DNA of 64,000 bases, from NCBI GenBank assembly GCA_012927625.1, contig JABBOV010000006.1, positions 62,001 through 126,000 on the forward strand. Direction: 5' to 3'. Source of the DNA: Glaciimonas sp. GTDB taxonomy: Bacteria > Pseudomonadota > Gammaproteobacteria > Burkholderiales > Burkholderiaceae_D. Below the pieces are notes generated by a model, which was not told the DNA's origin, ran no database searches, and was given only the letters and a program-made list of their open reading frames with translations. Below, in pieces: positions 43,180 to 52,339 of the stretch (position 1 is the first letter of the stretch; the number at the start of each line of letters is the position of its first letter). Both the position numbers and the translations under genes were made by a program.

Positions 43180-43460
43180 ATTAATGTGTTGGTTCGGCGT
43201 CTCAGCGGGATCACCCCATTGGTCAAGGCGGTGCCGCACAATACCAGTGCGCCACCGGACAGTTGGTTGGCTCCAGCCGACTGTCTGGCCCAGAAACAAG
43301 GCGCCCCATAGCACGCCGAATACCGGAATCAGGAAAGTTACTGACAGCGCGCACATCGGCCCGACATCCTGATCAGCTTGAAAAATCAGCTAAACGGCAC
43401 CGGTACAGACAACCCCGAGCCCACCCAACACCAACCTCAGTGCAGCCGAAATGCGTACTG
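43176..43460 (-). pseudogene. EamA (DMT) transporter remnant
   Basis: On the minus strand fragments of an EamA-type permease can be pieced together. ISAALRLVLGGLGVVCTGAV is followed by a TAG. The same frame then gives DVGPMCALSVTFLIPVFGV, then LWGALFLGQTVG. A frameshift follows, then AGANQLSGGALVLCGTALTN up to a stop at 43176-43178 that overlaps the phbB stop. Most of the gene is missing, with an apparent internal deletion. Confidence 0.65.
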
Positions 43461-43475
43461 GCATGAAAAGCGTTG

Positions 43476-43573
43476 TCCACGAAAGACACAAAAGCACGAG
43501 AGCATGCACAACACCTTCCTTGCAACTGCAGCAGAAAGTTTTTTGCTTATTTTTCGTATCTTTGGTGGATTGA
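43476..43573. mobile_element. Second MITE-like element with CCACGAAAGACAC-type ends
   Basis: Left end GTCCACGAAAGACACAAAAG (43475 onwards). The right end in complement reads ATCCACCAAAGATACGAAAA (ending near 43573). About 60 bp between the ends, without the strong central hairpin seen in the copy at 21537. It lies between the EamA relic and polA. Confidence 0.5.
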
Positions 43574-43605
43574 AATTTTTGCGAGCAACATTGATTACAC
43601 AAAAA

Positions 43606-46347
43606 TCAATGCGCTTCATCCCAGTTGTTGCCGACGCCGACTTCGGCAATCAGCGGCACCTTCAACTTGGCAACCCCGGCCATAATCGCGGGCAATTTAT
43701 CGCGCACGAGTGCCAGTTCGGCTTGCGGCACTTCCAGCACCAGTTCATCATGCACCTGCATGATCATTATCGATTGCATCCGGTCGTGTTCCAGCCAGTC
43801 CTGCACCGCCACCATCGCCAGCTTGATCAGGTCGGCGGCAGTGCCCTGCATCGGCGCATTGATCGCGGCCCGCTCGGCACCCTGGCGGCGTGGACCATTT
43901 GGGGAGTTGATCTCCGGCAACCACAGCCGGCGGCCGAACACGGTTTCAACATAGCCGCGCGACTTGGCTTCCAGCTTGGTGTCGTCCATGAAGCGCTTGA
44001 CGCCGGAAAAACGGGCAAAATATTTATCGATATATTGTTGTGCGGCAGCGCGCTCGATGCCGAGATTGCCGGCCAGACCAAATGCGCTCATGCCGTAAAT
44101 CAGGCCGAAGTTGATGACCTTGGCGTAACGACGCTGCTGGCTCGATACCTCCAACGGCGTGACGCCGAAGATCTCCGCGGCGGTGGCGCGGTGGATGTCT
44201 TCGCCGGCGGCAAAGGCGCGCAGCATGTTGGCGTCGCCCGAGATATGCGCCATGATGCGCAACTCGATTTGCGAATAATCGGCTGACACAATAACGCTAC
44301 CCGCTGGCGCAATGAAAGCTTCGCGGATGCGCCGCCCTTCAACGCTACGAATCGGAATATTTTGCAGATTCGGATCGTTTGACGCCAGTCTGCCGGTCAC
44401 CGCCACCGCTTGCGCATAATTGGTATGCACACGTCCGGTCTGCGGGTTGACCATCTTCGGCAGTTTGTCAGTGTAAGTTGATTTCAGCTTGGCCAGGCCG
44501 CGGTATTCGAGCAGCACTTTAGGTAGCGGGTAATCCTCGGCCAGTTTTTGCAGCACTTCTTCATCGGTTGAGGGCGCGCCTGACGGGGTTTTCTTGATCA
44601 CCGGCAATTTCAATTTATCGAAAAAAATCTCGCCTAATTGCTTCGGCGAATTCAGGTTGAACGGCTGGTCGGCCAGTGCATACGCTTTCTGTTCCAGTTC
44701 CAACATCCGTCGGCCGAGCTGGTTCGATTGCTGGCCCAGCAGTTCGACATCAATCAGGACACCATTGCGTTCGATCTTTTGCAGCGTGACCGCAGTCGGC
44801 AGCTCGATTTTTTCGTAAATAAAGGTCAGCCCAGCATCGGCTTCAACCTCCGGCCACATTGCCTGATGCAATTGCAGCGTGATGTCGGCGTCTTCGGCCG
44901 CATATTCGGTGGCAACACTAATCTCGACTTGATCGAAACAAATTTGGGATGCACCCTTGCCGCAGACATCGGCGAAGCTGATGGTCTTGTGGTTCAGGTG
45001 GCGCAACGCCAGACTGTCCATGTTGTGGGCCTTGTGCGACTCGAACACATACGATTCCAGCAACGTGTCGTGGCGGATGCCGCGCAGCGTGACGCCGTGG
45101 TTTGCAAATACATGACTGTCGTACTTCAGGTTCTGGCCAACTTTGTTCTGACCGGCATCTTCCAGCCACGGCTTCAGTCGGGACAACACAAATTCGGTTG
45201 AAAGCTGCTGCGGCGCATCCTGATAACTGTGCGCCAAAGGAATGTAGGCGGCACACCCGGCCACGCAGCACAGCGAAATGCCGACCAGACGTGCCTGCAT
45301 CGGTTCCAGCGAAGTGGTTTCGGTATCGAGCGAAGTCAGCGGCGCAGCCGAAATCGTCGCCAGCCAGCGCATCAAGTCGGCTTCGGTGAGCACGGTTTCG
45401 TACCGTTTTTCGACTGCCGCCGGGGCCGGGGCAGAAACGGCGTTCGGACCGATTGGCGTGGCGCTGTGGCCGACCTGATCGGCCAAATGGCTGCTCAACT
45501 CGCGCAGCCAGCTCTTGAAGCCGTAACGCGAAAACAAGGCCAGCATCGCGTCCCGGTCTTCGGGCAATTGTTGCAGCGATTCGGAAATATTCTTCATTTG
45601 CACCGACAAATCGCAATTGGTCTTGACAGTTACCAGCACCTTGGCCTGCGGCAGCCAGTCCAGCGCAATGCGCAGGTTATCGCCAACTACGCCCTTGATG
45701 TTAGGGGCGTTTTGCATCACGCCTTCCAGCGAATCGTATTCAGCCAGCCATTTAAGCGCGGTTTTCGGGCCCACTTTGGATACGCCCGGCACGTTATCGA
45801 CGGTGTCGCCGATCAAGCTCAGGTAATCGACGATGCGCTCGGGCGGCACGCCGAACTTGGCGACCACGCCGGCATGGTCGAGCTTTTCGTTGCTCATGGT
45901 ATTAATCAGCATCACATGGTCATTGACCAGCTGCGCCAGATCCTTGTCGCCGGTCGAGATCACGGTGTCCATGCCGAGCTTGGCGGCCTCCACCGCCAGC
46001 GTGCCGATCACGTCGTCGGCCTCGATGCCTTCTATCATCAGGATCGGCCAGCCCATAGCCCGTGTTGCTGCATGGATCGGCGCGATCTGGCGCACCAGGT
46101 CGTCCGGCATCGCTGCGCGCTGCGCCTTGTACTGCGGATACAGGTCGTCGCGGAAGGTCTTGCCTTTGGCGTCGAAGACACAGGCCATGTATGCTGCGGG
46201 ATAATCGTGGCGCAGACGGCGCAGCATGTTGATCATGCCGTACATGGCGCCGGTCGGCGCTCCTTCGGCGTTGCGCAAGTCGGGCAAAGCATGAAAGGCG
46301 CGATACAGATAACTGGAACCGTCCACTAATAACAGGGTTTTATGCAT
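43606..46347 (-). CDS. polA: DNA polymerase I
   Basis: Repair and Okazaki-fragment polymerase, 913 aa. The 5'-3' exonuclease domain starts at MHKTLLLVDGSSYLYRAFHAL. The 3'-5' proofreading domain, near residue 350, keeps the DxE pair in SLDTETTSLEP. The polymerase domain has the fingers (QRRYAKVINFGLIYGMS) and palm motifs (VSADYSQIELR; IMQVHDELVLEVP). The frame is open to 46437, but ATG 46347 gives the family N-terminus. That ATG touches, head to head, the start of the LOG gene on the other strand. Confidence 0.97.
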   Translation of the reverse strand: MHKTLLLVDGSSYLYRAFHALPDLRNAEGAPTGAMYGMINMLRRLRHDYPAAYMACVFDAKGKTFRDDLYPQYKAQRAAMPDDLVRQIAPIHAATRAMGWPILMIEGIEADDVIGTLAVEAAKLGMDTVISTGDKDLAQLVNDHVMLINTMSNEKLDHAGVVAKFGVPPERIVDYLSLIGDTVDNVPGVSKVGPKTALKWLAEYDSLEGVMQNAPNIKGVVGDNLRIALDWLPQAKVLVTVKTNCDLSVQMKNISESLQQLPEDRDAMLALFSRYGFKSWLRELSSHLADQVGHSATPIGPNAVSAPAPAAVEKRYETVLTEADLMRWLATISAAPLTSLDTETTSLEPMQARLVGISLCCVAGCAAYIPLAHSYQDAPQQLSTEFVLSRLKPWLEDAGQNKVGQNLKYDSHVFANHGVTLRGIRHDTLLESYVFESHKAHNMDSLALRHLNHKTISFADVCGKGASQICFDQVEISVATEYAAEDADITLQLHQAMWPEVEADAGLTFIYEKIELPTAVTLQKIERNGVLIDVELLGQQSNQLGRRMLELEQKAYALADQPFNLNSPKQLGEIFFDKLKLPVIKKTPSGAPSTDEEVLQKLAEDYPLPKVLLEYRGLAKLKSTYTDKLPKMVNPQTGRVHTNYAQAVAVTGRLASNDPNLQNIPIRSVEGRRIREAFIAPAGSVIVSADYSQIELRIMAHISGDANMLRAFAAGEDIHRATAAEIFGVTPLEVSSQQRRYAKVINFGLIYGMSAFGLAGNLGIERAAAQQYIDKYFARFSGVKRFMDDTKLEAKSRGYVETVFGRRLWLPEINSPNGPRRQGAERAAINAPMQGTAADLIKLAMVAVQDWLEHDRMQSIMIMQVHDELVLEVPQAELALVRDKLPAIMAGVAKLKVPLIAEVGVGNNWDEAH

Positions 46348-47085
46348 ATGGAAGAAATTGGGAAAAGGGTGCTGCGCTTGCGGCAGGTGACGGACAAGGA
46401 ACGCGCCACCTCGCAAAAAGCGCGCGAATCGTGGCATATGTTCACGATTATGGCAGAGTTTATTGAGTCCACCGAACGCCTCTCCGAGCTACGTCCGGCG
46501 GTCTCGATCTTCGGTTCAGCCAGGCTGCTGCCGGAAAGCCCGTATTACATCAAGTGCGTGGATGTTGCGCGACGTTTGTCGGATGCCGGCTTTGCAGTAA
46601 TTTCGGGCGGCGGCCCGGGCATCATGGAAGCCGCCAACAAGGGTGCTTTCGAGGGTAAATCGCCGTCTGTCGGCCTCAACATCGAGCTGCCGCACGAGCA
46701 AGCCCGCAATGCGTGGCAAAACATCTCGATCAGTTTCCGGCATTTTTTTGCGCGCAAGGTGGCTTTCGTCAAGTATGCCGATGCCTATGTGGTATTTCCC
46801 GGCGGCTTCGGCACACTGGACGAGCTAAGTGAAGCCCTGACCCTGATACAAACCGGAAAATCACGCCCGATGCCGATCATCCTGGTTGGCACCACATACT
46901 GGCGCGGCCTGCTGGGCTGGCTGCGCGAAACCATGCTGGCTGCCGGCGTAATCAATGAAAAAGATCTTGACCTGATCCATCTGATCGATGAGCCGTCCAA
47001 TATCATCGATGCCATCTTTGCTTTTTATGAAGCGCGCGATATTGAACTGTCGGAAGAAGAACACCAAAAAATGCTGTATTTGTAA
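46348..47085 (+). CDS. LOG family protein (TIGR00730-type, cytokinin-riboside 5'-monophosphate phosphoribohydrolase-like)
   Basis: About 245 aa from ATG 46348; in-frame alternatives are ATG 46342, GTG 46387 and ATG 46438. The LOG signatures GGGPGIMEAANKGA and PGGFGTLDELSEAL are intact. LOG enzymes release nucleobases from 5'-monophosphates; the bacterial role is mostly unknown. The conserved ESWHMFTIMAEFIESTERL segment supports a start upstream of 46438. A start at 46348 would abut the polA start in the opposite direction, leaving no room for separate promoters outside the two genes. Confidence 0.9.
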   Translation: MEEIGKRVLRLRQVTDKERATSQKARESWHMFTIMAEFIESTERLSELRPAVSIFGSARLLPESPYYIKCVDVARRLSDAGFAVISGGGPGIMEAANKGAFEGKSPSVGLNIELPHEQARNAWQNISISFRHFFARKVAFVKYADAYVVFPGGFGTLDELSEALTLIQTGKSRPMPIILVGTTYWRGLLGWLRETMLAAGVINEKDLDLIHLIDEPSNIIDAIFAFYEARDIELSEEEHQKMLYL

Positions 47086-47187
47086 TCCATCCTTGGGCGC
47101 GACAGACTCTGTTTGCTACAATTACCGACACCAGCACATTTATCAAAATATTTCCCATTTAACAGCACGCCAACCGGCCTTATTATC

Positions 47188-47637
47188 ATGCGATTATCGT
47201 CAGCCTGGATCACCGTCGGATGCGGCATTGCCGCCTGCGCAATACCTTTATTGGTGGGTGCGCAACAGCCGCCCGTGATGGAAAAACTGGAGGAAGGCGA
47301 GCCGCCTGCGATTTCCATCACCCCGCCAAGCACGGAAAAGAAAATCACCGAAAAACGCCAGCAAGGCAAAGTCACAGAAGTCGAAGTCAAAAGCGGCAAC
47401 AGCACCTATTATCTGAAACCGGTCGATCCAGCCGGTAGCAGCCTGCGCGGCGATGGTCAAAGCGACCAGATGCGCGCGGCGCAATGGCCCGTGCTGAAAT
47501 TCGATGTGGGCGGCGCCAAGAAAAAGAAAGCTGCTGCTGAAGCGGCTGCAGCCGCGGCAAAAGCCAAAGATGCAGAAACCACTGAGCCGGCCGCCAAAGC
47601 GCCGCCTGCAACGAAACCTGCCGCGCCCGCGAAATGA
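47188..47637 (+). CDS. DUF2782 family secreted protein
   Basis: A 149-aa protein with a signal peptide or membrane anchor (WITVGCGIAACAIPLLVGA). The conserved DUF2782 region has ISITPPSTEKKITEKRQQGK then VTEVEVKSGNSTYYLKPVDP and WPVLKFD. A low-complexity Ala/Lys/Pro-rich tail follows (KKKKAAAEAAAAAAKAK). The gene directly precedes thrB, as in other Burkholderiales. Function unknown. ATG 47188 is chosen because it begins the signal sequence. Confidence 0.88.
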   Translation: MRLSSAWITVGCGIAACAIPLLVGAQQPPVMEKLEEGEPPAISITPPSTEKKITEKRQQGKVTEVEVKSGNSTYYLKPVDPAGSSLRGDGQSDQMRAAQWPVLKFDVGGAKKKKAAAEAAAAAAKAKDAETTEPAAKAPPATKPAAPAK

Positions 47638-47733
47638 CACACTTTACAATGACGCCACAAAGCTAGAAGCTCGTCGCGTCATTACATTTTTATCCGATTG
47701 ATCCCGTTTTTACCTTATCTTCACTTCATTCCC

Positions 47734-48690
47734 ATGGCAGTATTTACCCCGGTCACACTGGATGACCTCTCCGACTGGATTAAGCAATTCCCACTCGGCC
47801 GAGCACTTGCCATTGAAGGCATTTCATCCGGTATTGAAAACAGTAATTTTTTTCTCACCACAGAAACAGGCGAATTCGTCCTTACCATTTTTGAGCAGCT
47901 CAGTTTCGAACAGTTGCCGTTTTATCTGAAGCTGATGCGGCATCTGGGGCAGCACGGGGTACCGGTGCCGGAACCGATTTCCAATCAGCAGGGTGAGATC
48001 ATCCACCGCCTGCACGACAAGCCGGCCTCCATCGTGACCAAGCTGGCAGGTAAGTGCCAGCTTGCGCCGCAAGTGGCGCATTGTGCCGAAGTGGGCAGAA
48101 ACATGGCGAAAATGCACCTGGCGGCACAGAATTTCCCGCTGATGCAGCCGAACCTGCGCGGTCTGGACTGGTGGAATGCCACCACGCCAGCGGTATTGCC
48201 CTTCCTATCGAACGACAACGCACACCTGCTGCGCGCAGAAATGCATTTTCAGGCGGCTTTCGCTGCTTCTGGCGCTTATCTGGAATTGCCGCACGGTGCT
48301 ATTCACGCCGACCTGTTTCGCAACAATGCGATGTTCGTCGACGACATCCTGACCGGCATTTTTGATTTTTATTTCGCCGGTTGCGATCACTGGCTGTTTG
48401 ATGTCGCAGTAACGGTCAATGACTGGTGCATCGACCTGGAAACTGGAGTTCTCAGTGCAGTCCGGGTGCGCGCGCTGCTGGCAGCCTATCATGCTGTGCG
48501 CCCGTTTACGGCTGCCGAGCAACTCGCGTGGCAACCGATGTTGCGGGCCAGCGCGCTACGCTTCTGGCTGTCGCGTCTGTATGACACCCATCTGCCGCGC
48601 GCCGCAGAAATGCTGACACCGCATGACCCGACCCATTTCGAGCGAATCCTGCGCCTGCGCATCGGCAATCCCGCACCACCACTATATTAA
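47734..48690 (+). CDS. thrB: Homoserine kinase (APH-type, ThrB)
   Basis: Phosphorylates L-homoserine in threonine synthesis; belongs to the type II, aminoglycoside-phosphotransferase-like family. 318 aa from ATG 47734 ([15 protein letters not shown]). The start [23 protein letters not shown] (residues about 31-53) is typical. The catalytic loop is [17 protein letters not shown] and the metal-binding Asp is in [18 protein letters not shown]. It is followed after 2 bp by the BPSS1780 membrane protein gene, so the two are co-transcribed. Confidence 0.95.
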   Translation: MAVFTPVTLDDLSDWIKQFPLGRALAIEGISSGIENSNFFLTTETGEFVLTIFEQLSFEQLPFYLKLMRHLGQHGVPVPEPISNQQGEIIHRLHDKPASIVTKLAGKCQLAPQVAHCAEVGRNMAKMHLAAQNFPLMQPNLRGLDWWNATTPAVLPFLSNDNAHLLRAEMHFQAAFAASGAYLELPHGAIHADLFRNNAMFVDDILTGIFDFYFAGCDHWLFDVAVTVNDWCIDLETGVLSAVRVRALLAAYHAVRPFTAAEQLAWQPMLRASALRFWLSRLYDTHLPRAAEMLTPHDPTHFERILRLRIGNPAPPLY

Positions 48691-48692
48691 TC

Positions 48693-49466
48693 ATGGAAAA
48701 ACTCCCCGCCGCAACCGGCCTGCAATGGATCAAACGGGGTTTTGCGTTGTTTCGCAAGCAACCGATAGAAATGTCGATGCTGTTCCTGGCGTATATGTTC
48801 ATGATGCTGGCTGTGGGCATCATTCCGTTTGTAGGGCAAGTGTTGCCGCTGATGCTGGTGCCGGCATTTTCGCTCGCGTTCCTGCAAGCTTGCGTGAACA
48901 TCGAGCACGGCAAACGCATCACGCCGCGCTTACTGCTGACCGGATTTCGCTCGCCGGCAGTCGCCAGTTTGCTGAAACTAGGCGCCTTGTACCTGTTTGC
49001 CGCCGCCGCCTGCGCGGGCGCGTCCAGCCTGATCGATGGCGGCGTATTCTGGAACGTCATTACCGGCCACACCGCACTTGATCCAAAAACCGTTCAAAAC
49101 TCCGACATGGCGTCTGGAATGCTGCTCTCCGGGCTGCTTTACGTGCCGGTTTCGATGGCATTCTGGTATGCCGCGCCGCTGGTAGCGTGGCACAAAATGG
49201 GGGTCGTCAAAGCGTTGTTTTATAGTTTTTTTGCCGTCTTTCACACTGCCAAACCATTCCTCGCGTTTGGCCTGGCATGGGGCATCATCGGCATTGCGTT
49301 CCCGACCTTGCTCAGTCTGCTCGCCGTTATTTTGCTGGGCAGCTCGGCACTTGTCATGATGGTCCTGCTACCGCTATCGGTGGTTCTGACTATTGTCATG
49401 TATTGCTCGTTCTACCCGACTTACACCGATGTTTTCGGCACGGCTGAAGTGCCACCGGAAGCCTGA
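48693..49466 (+). CDS. BPSS1780 family membrane protein
   Basis: A 257-aa polytopic membrane protein with about six helices. The N-terminal GLQWIKRGFALFRKQPIEM is the hallmark of the BPSS1780 family (first named in Burkholderia). A short hydrophilic N-terminus leads into MLFLAYMFMMLAVGIIPFVG. Function unknown. It nearly abuts thrB and ends before repeat-family copy G. Confidence 0.88.
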   Translation: MEKLPAATGLQWIKRGFALFRKQPIEMSMLFLAYMFMMLAVGIIPFVGQVLPLMLVPAFSLAFLQACVNIEHGKRITPRLLLTGFRSPAVASLLKLGALYLFAAAACAGASSLIDGGVFWNVITGHTALDPKTVQNSDMASGMLLSGLLYVPVSMAFWYAAPLVAWHKMGVVKALFYSFFAVFHTAKPFLAFGLAWGIIGIAFPTLLSLLAVILLGSSALVMMVLLPLSVVLTIVMYCSFYPTYTDVFGTAEVPPEA

Positions 49467-49487
49467 GTCAAATCCAGAGAAAAAATT

Positions 49488-49560
49488 TATTGCCGGAGTA
49501 TGCTTTAAAAAACATAGTTTTCCGCTATGATTACGTGCGGAATATAAAAATACATACGCT
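49488..49560 (+). repeat. Intergenic repeat family, copy G
   Basis: TTGCCGGAGTATGC begins at 49490. TTCCGC (49520) pairs with GCGGAA (49537) around an 11-nt loop; GGAG to CCGC is 27 nt. The tail ATAAAAATACATA is shared in part with copy E. It lies 22 bp after the BPSS1780 gene stop. Confidence 0.65.
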
Positions 49561-49702
49561 AGTACTATAAATTTAACACAATACGACAACGGTTTTATTG
49601 CGCCGGCAACAAACTCGGTTTATGCCGCAATCTGTTGCATTACGTAACTCTTTACGCAACTCTTTCCGTAACTCTTCTTTATCTTAAACCGGACCTTATC
49701 GC

Positions 49703-51229
49703 GTGCCACTCTATCGATCCATGTTGCTGGCATTGCTGGCCGGCGCACTAAACATACTGGCATTTGCACCTTTCGGCCTGTGGCCGCTGCAAATACTCAC
49801 GCTGGCAGCGGTGCTGCCGCTGGCGTTGCGCGCCAGCAATTGCAAGCGCAGTGCGCTAATTGGCTGGGCTTACGGTTTCGGCTGGACCGTGTGCGGGGTG
49901 TACTGGCTGTATATCAGCATGCATCAGTTCGGCGGCATGGCAGCACCAATCGCGGCACTCGCGGTGATCTTGCTGGCACTGTTTCTGGGCAGCTACGCGG
50001 CACTGGCGTTCGGCCTCAGTGCATGGCTGCGGCAGCGCTGGCAAGCTGGGCCGGCCTGCACGGCGCTGCTCATCTTTCCGGCGTTATGGGCGCTGACGGA
50101 ATGGCTGCGCGGCTGGATTTTCACGGGTCTGCCCTGGGTTTCTTCCGGTTATGCGCATACTGCCAGCCCGCTAGCCGGTTACGCACCACTGCTGGGAGTC
50201 TACGGGCTGGCCTGGATTTCAGCCCTGATCGCCGGCTGTCTGACGCTATTTCCAAATCGCAAAGCGCCGTTGGCGCTGGCGTTGGTGCTGTTAGTAGCCG
50301 GCCTTGGCCTGAAGACAGTCCGTTGGACCAACCCGGCCGGTCAGCCGATCACAGTGCGGCTACTGCAAGGCAATGTAGCGCAGGCAATGAAGTTTGCGCC
50401 TGAACAAATCGGCACAACGCTGGCGCTATATCGGGACATGATCCGCGCCGCGCCGGCCGACCTGATCGCCACCCCTGAAACCGCAATCCCGCTGTTTGCG
50501 CAGCAATTGCCGCCCGAATATCTGCCCCAACTGGCCGATTTTGCACAGCGCTCCGGCAGCCACCTGGCGATTGGGATACCAGTCAGCGACGGCCCGCAAC
50601 GCTATGCCAACAGCGTCATCGGCATCGCACCCGAGCGCGGCGCGGCGGCTGCCTACATTTACCGCTACGACAAGCATCATCTGGTGCCGTTCGGCGAATT
50701 CATCCCGACCGGTTTTCGCTGGTTTGTCGACCTGATGCACATTCCTTTGGGCGATTTCAGTTCCGGCCCGGTAGTGCAGGCACCGTTCGCGGTCAAGGAC
50801 CAGTGGCTGCTGCCGAATATTTGCTACGAAGATTTGTTCGGTGAAGAAATCGCCGGTCAACTGGCCGCCAGCCACTTCGCCGGCGCGCCGGTGGCAAGCA
50901 TGCTGCTCAACGTCTCGAATATCGCCTGGTTCGGCGACACCATTGCGCTGCCGCAGCATTTGCAAATCTCGCAAATGCGCGCGCTGGAAACCGGCCGCCC
51001 GATGCTGCGCGCCACGAATACCGGCACCACCGCCACCATCGACCCGCAAGGCCGAGTCACCGCGCAATTGCAGCCATACCAACGCGGCACGCTAACGGCC
51101 ACAGTGCAAGGCATGCAAGGTATGACGCCCTACATTCTGGCCGGTAATGCAGCAATCCTGTTGCTGGCTGCGCTGGCGCTCGGCGCCGGCTGGCTCACCA
51201 GCCGCAAAAACCGTTGCATTAGCGCATAA
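49703..51229 (+). CDS. lnt: Apolipoprotein N-acyltransferase
   Basis: Inner membrane enzyme that adds the third acyl chain to lipoproteins, 508 aa from GTG 49703 (or ATG 49721). About seven N-terminal helices, then a periplasmic nitrilase domain with the triad Glu259 (IATPETAIP), Lys324 ([14 protein letters not shown]) and Cys374 ([12 protein letters not shown]), and a final helix. The WVSSGYAHT segment ([12 protein letters not shown]) is conserved. It stands upstream of glyQ on the same strand; in related genomes a CorC gene often precedes it, not seen here. Confidence 0.95.
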   Translation: MPLYRSMLLALLAGALNILAFAPFGLWPLQILTLAAVLPLALRASNCKRSALIGWAYGFGWTVCGVYWLYISMHQFGGMAAPIAALAVILLALFLGSYAALAFGLSAWLRQRWQAGPACTALLIFPALWALTEWLRGWIFTGLPWVSSGYAHTASPLAGYAPLLGVYGLAWISALIAGCLTLFPNRKAPLALALVLLVAGLGLKTVRWTNPAGQPITVRLLQGNVAQAMKFAPEQIGTTLALYRDMIRAAPADLIATPETAIPLFAQQLPPEYLPQLADFAQRSGSHLAIGIPVSDGPQRYANSVIGIAPERGAAAAYIYRYDKHHLVPFGEFIPTGFRWFVDLMHIPLGDFSSGPVVQAPFAVKDQWLLPNICYEDLFGEEIAGQLAASHFAGAPVASMLLNVSNIAWFGDTIALPQHLQISQMRALETGRPMLRATNTGTTATIDPQGRVTAQLQPYQRGTLTATVQGMQGMTPYILAGNAAILLLAALALGAGWLTSRKNRCISA

Positions 51230-51318
51230 CCCTGCTAAAACCCGTTAAAATTCATGCTTTGGCGGACTCTCCATTTACCCGAGCGCGGCGCGACGCCGTG
51301 CGGTTAAAGAATCACAAC

Positions 51319-52230
51319 ATGCTTACATTTCAACAGATTATCCTCAAGCTGCAAGAATATTGGGACGCGCAAGGTTGCGCGCTGCTCCAGCCTTACGATA
51401 TGGAAGTCGGTGCCGGCACTTCGCACACCGCGACTTTCCTGCGCGCAATCGGCCCCGAGCCGTGGCGCGCCGCTTATGTACAACCGTCGCGCCGGCCCAA
51501 AGATGGCCGCTACGGCGAAAACCCGAACCGCATGCAGCATTACTACCAATATCAAGTAGTGATGAAACCGGCGCCGGAAAATATCATCGACCTGTACCTC
51601 GGTTCGCTGAAGGCGCTGGGACTGGATTTGCAGCAAAACGACGTGCGTTTCGTCGAGGACGATTGGGAAAACCCGACGCTGGGTGCCTGGGGCCTGGGCT
51701 GGGAAGTCTGGCTGAACGGTATGGAAGTAACCCAATTCACCTATTTCCAGCAAGTCGGCGGGCTTGATTGCAAGCCGGTGCTGGGTGAAATCACCTATGG
51801 CATCGAACGGCTGGCAATGTATCTGCAAGGCGTGGAAAACGTCTACGATCTGGTCTGGACAGAATGGGAAGAGCACGGCATCACGAAAAAGCTGAGCTAC
51901 GGCGACGTCTTCCATCAAAACGAAGTCGAGCAATCGACCTACAACTTCGAGCACGCGAATACCGAATTCCTGTTCTCGCTATTTTCCAGCTTCGAGGCCG
52001 AAGCCAAGCGCCTGCTGGAAGTACCGCTGACGCTGCCGGCCTACGAAATGATTCTGAAAGCAGCGCATAGCTTTAACATGCTGGACGCACGCGGCGCGAT
52101 TTCGGTCACCGAGCGCGCCGCCTACATGGGCCGCATCCGCAACCTGTCGCGCGGCGTGGCGCAAGCGTATTACGACTCGCGCGAGAAACTCGGCTTCCCG
52201 ATGTGCGGCGATAGCCGCAACGCTGCGTAG
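51319..52230 (+). CDS. glyQ: Glycyl-tRNA synthetase, alpha subunit
   Basis: Class II aminoacyl-tRNA synthetase catalytic subunit of the bacterial alpha2beta2 type. 303 aa from ATG 51319 ([15 protein letters not shown]). Family segments are [56 protein letters not shown] and [13 protein letters not shown] (class II motif 3). glyS follows 109 bp later with a start separated by a small palindromic spacer (CCCGGGCCAACCGGGAG). An upstream in-frame ATG at 51259 is rejected as intergenic. Confidence 0.97.
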   Translation: MLTFQQIILKLQEYWDAQGCALLQPYDMEVGAGTSHTATFLRAIGPEPWRAAYVQPSRRPKDGRYGENPNRMQHYYQYQVVMKPAPENIIDLYLGSLKALGLDLQQNDVRFVEDDWENPTLGAWGLGWEVWLNGMEVTQFTYFQQVGGLDCKPVLGEITYGIERLAMYLQGVENVYDLVWTEWEEHGITKKLSYGDVFHQNEVEQSTYNFEHANTEFLFSLFSSFEAEAKRLLEVPLTLPAYEMILKAAHSFNMLDARGAISVTERAAYMGRIRNLSRGVAQAYYDSREKLGFPMCGDSRNAA

Positions 52231-52339
52231 ACCGGTTAAACCCAATCACGACCAGATCAGCGGTAAAACGTGGGCGCGATGTGCCCACCCACTCACACTC
52301 AATACGCGCTTCCCGGGCCAACCGGGAGCTTGGCAAAAA

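Noticed and set aside
45229-46329. 366-codon plus-strand frame opposite polA
   Set aside because: Shadow of the polA exonuclease domains in a GC-rich gene; no start signal and no protein character.
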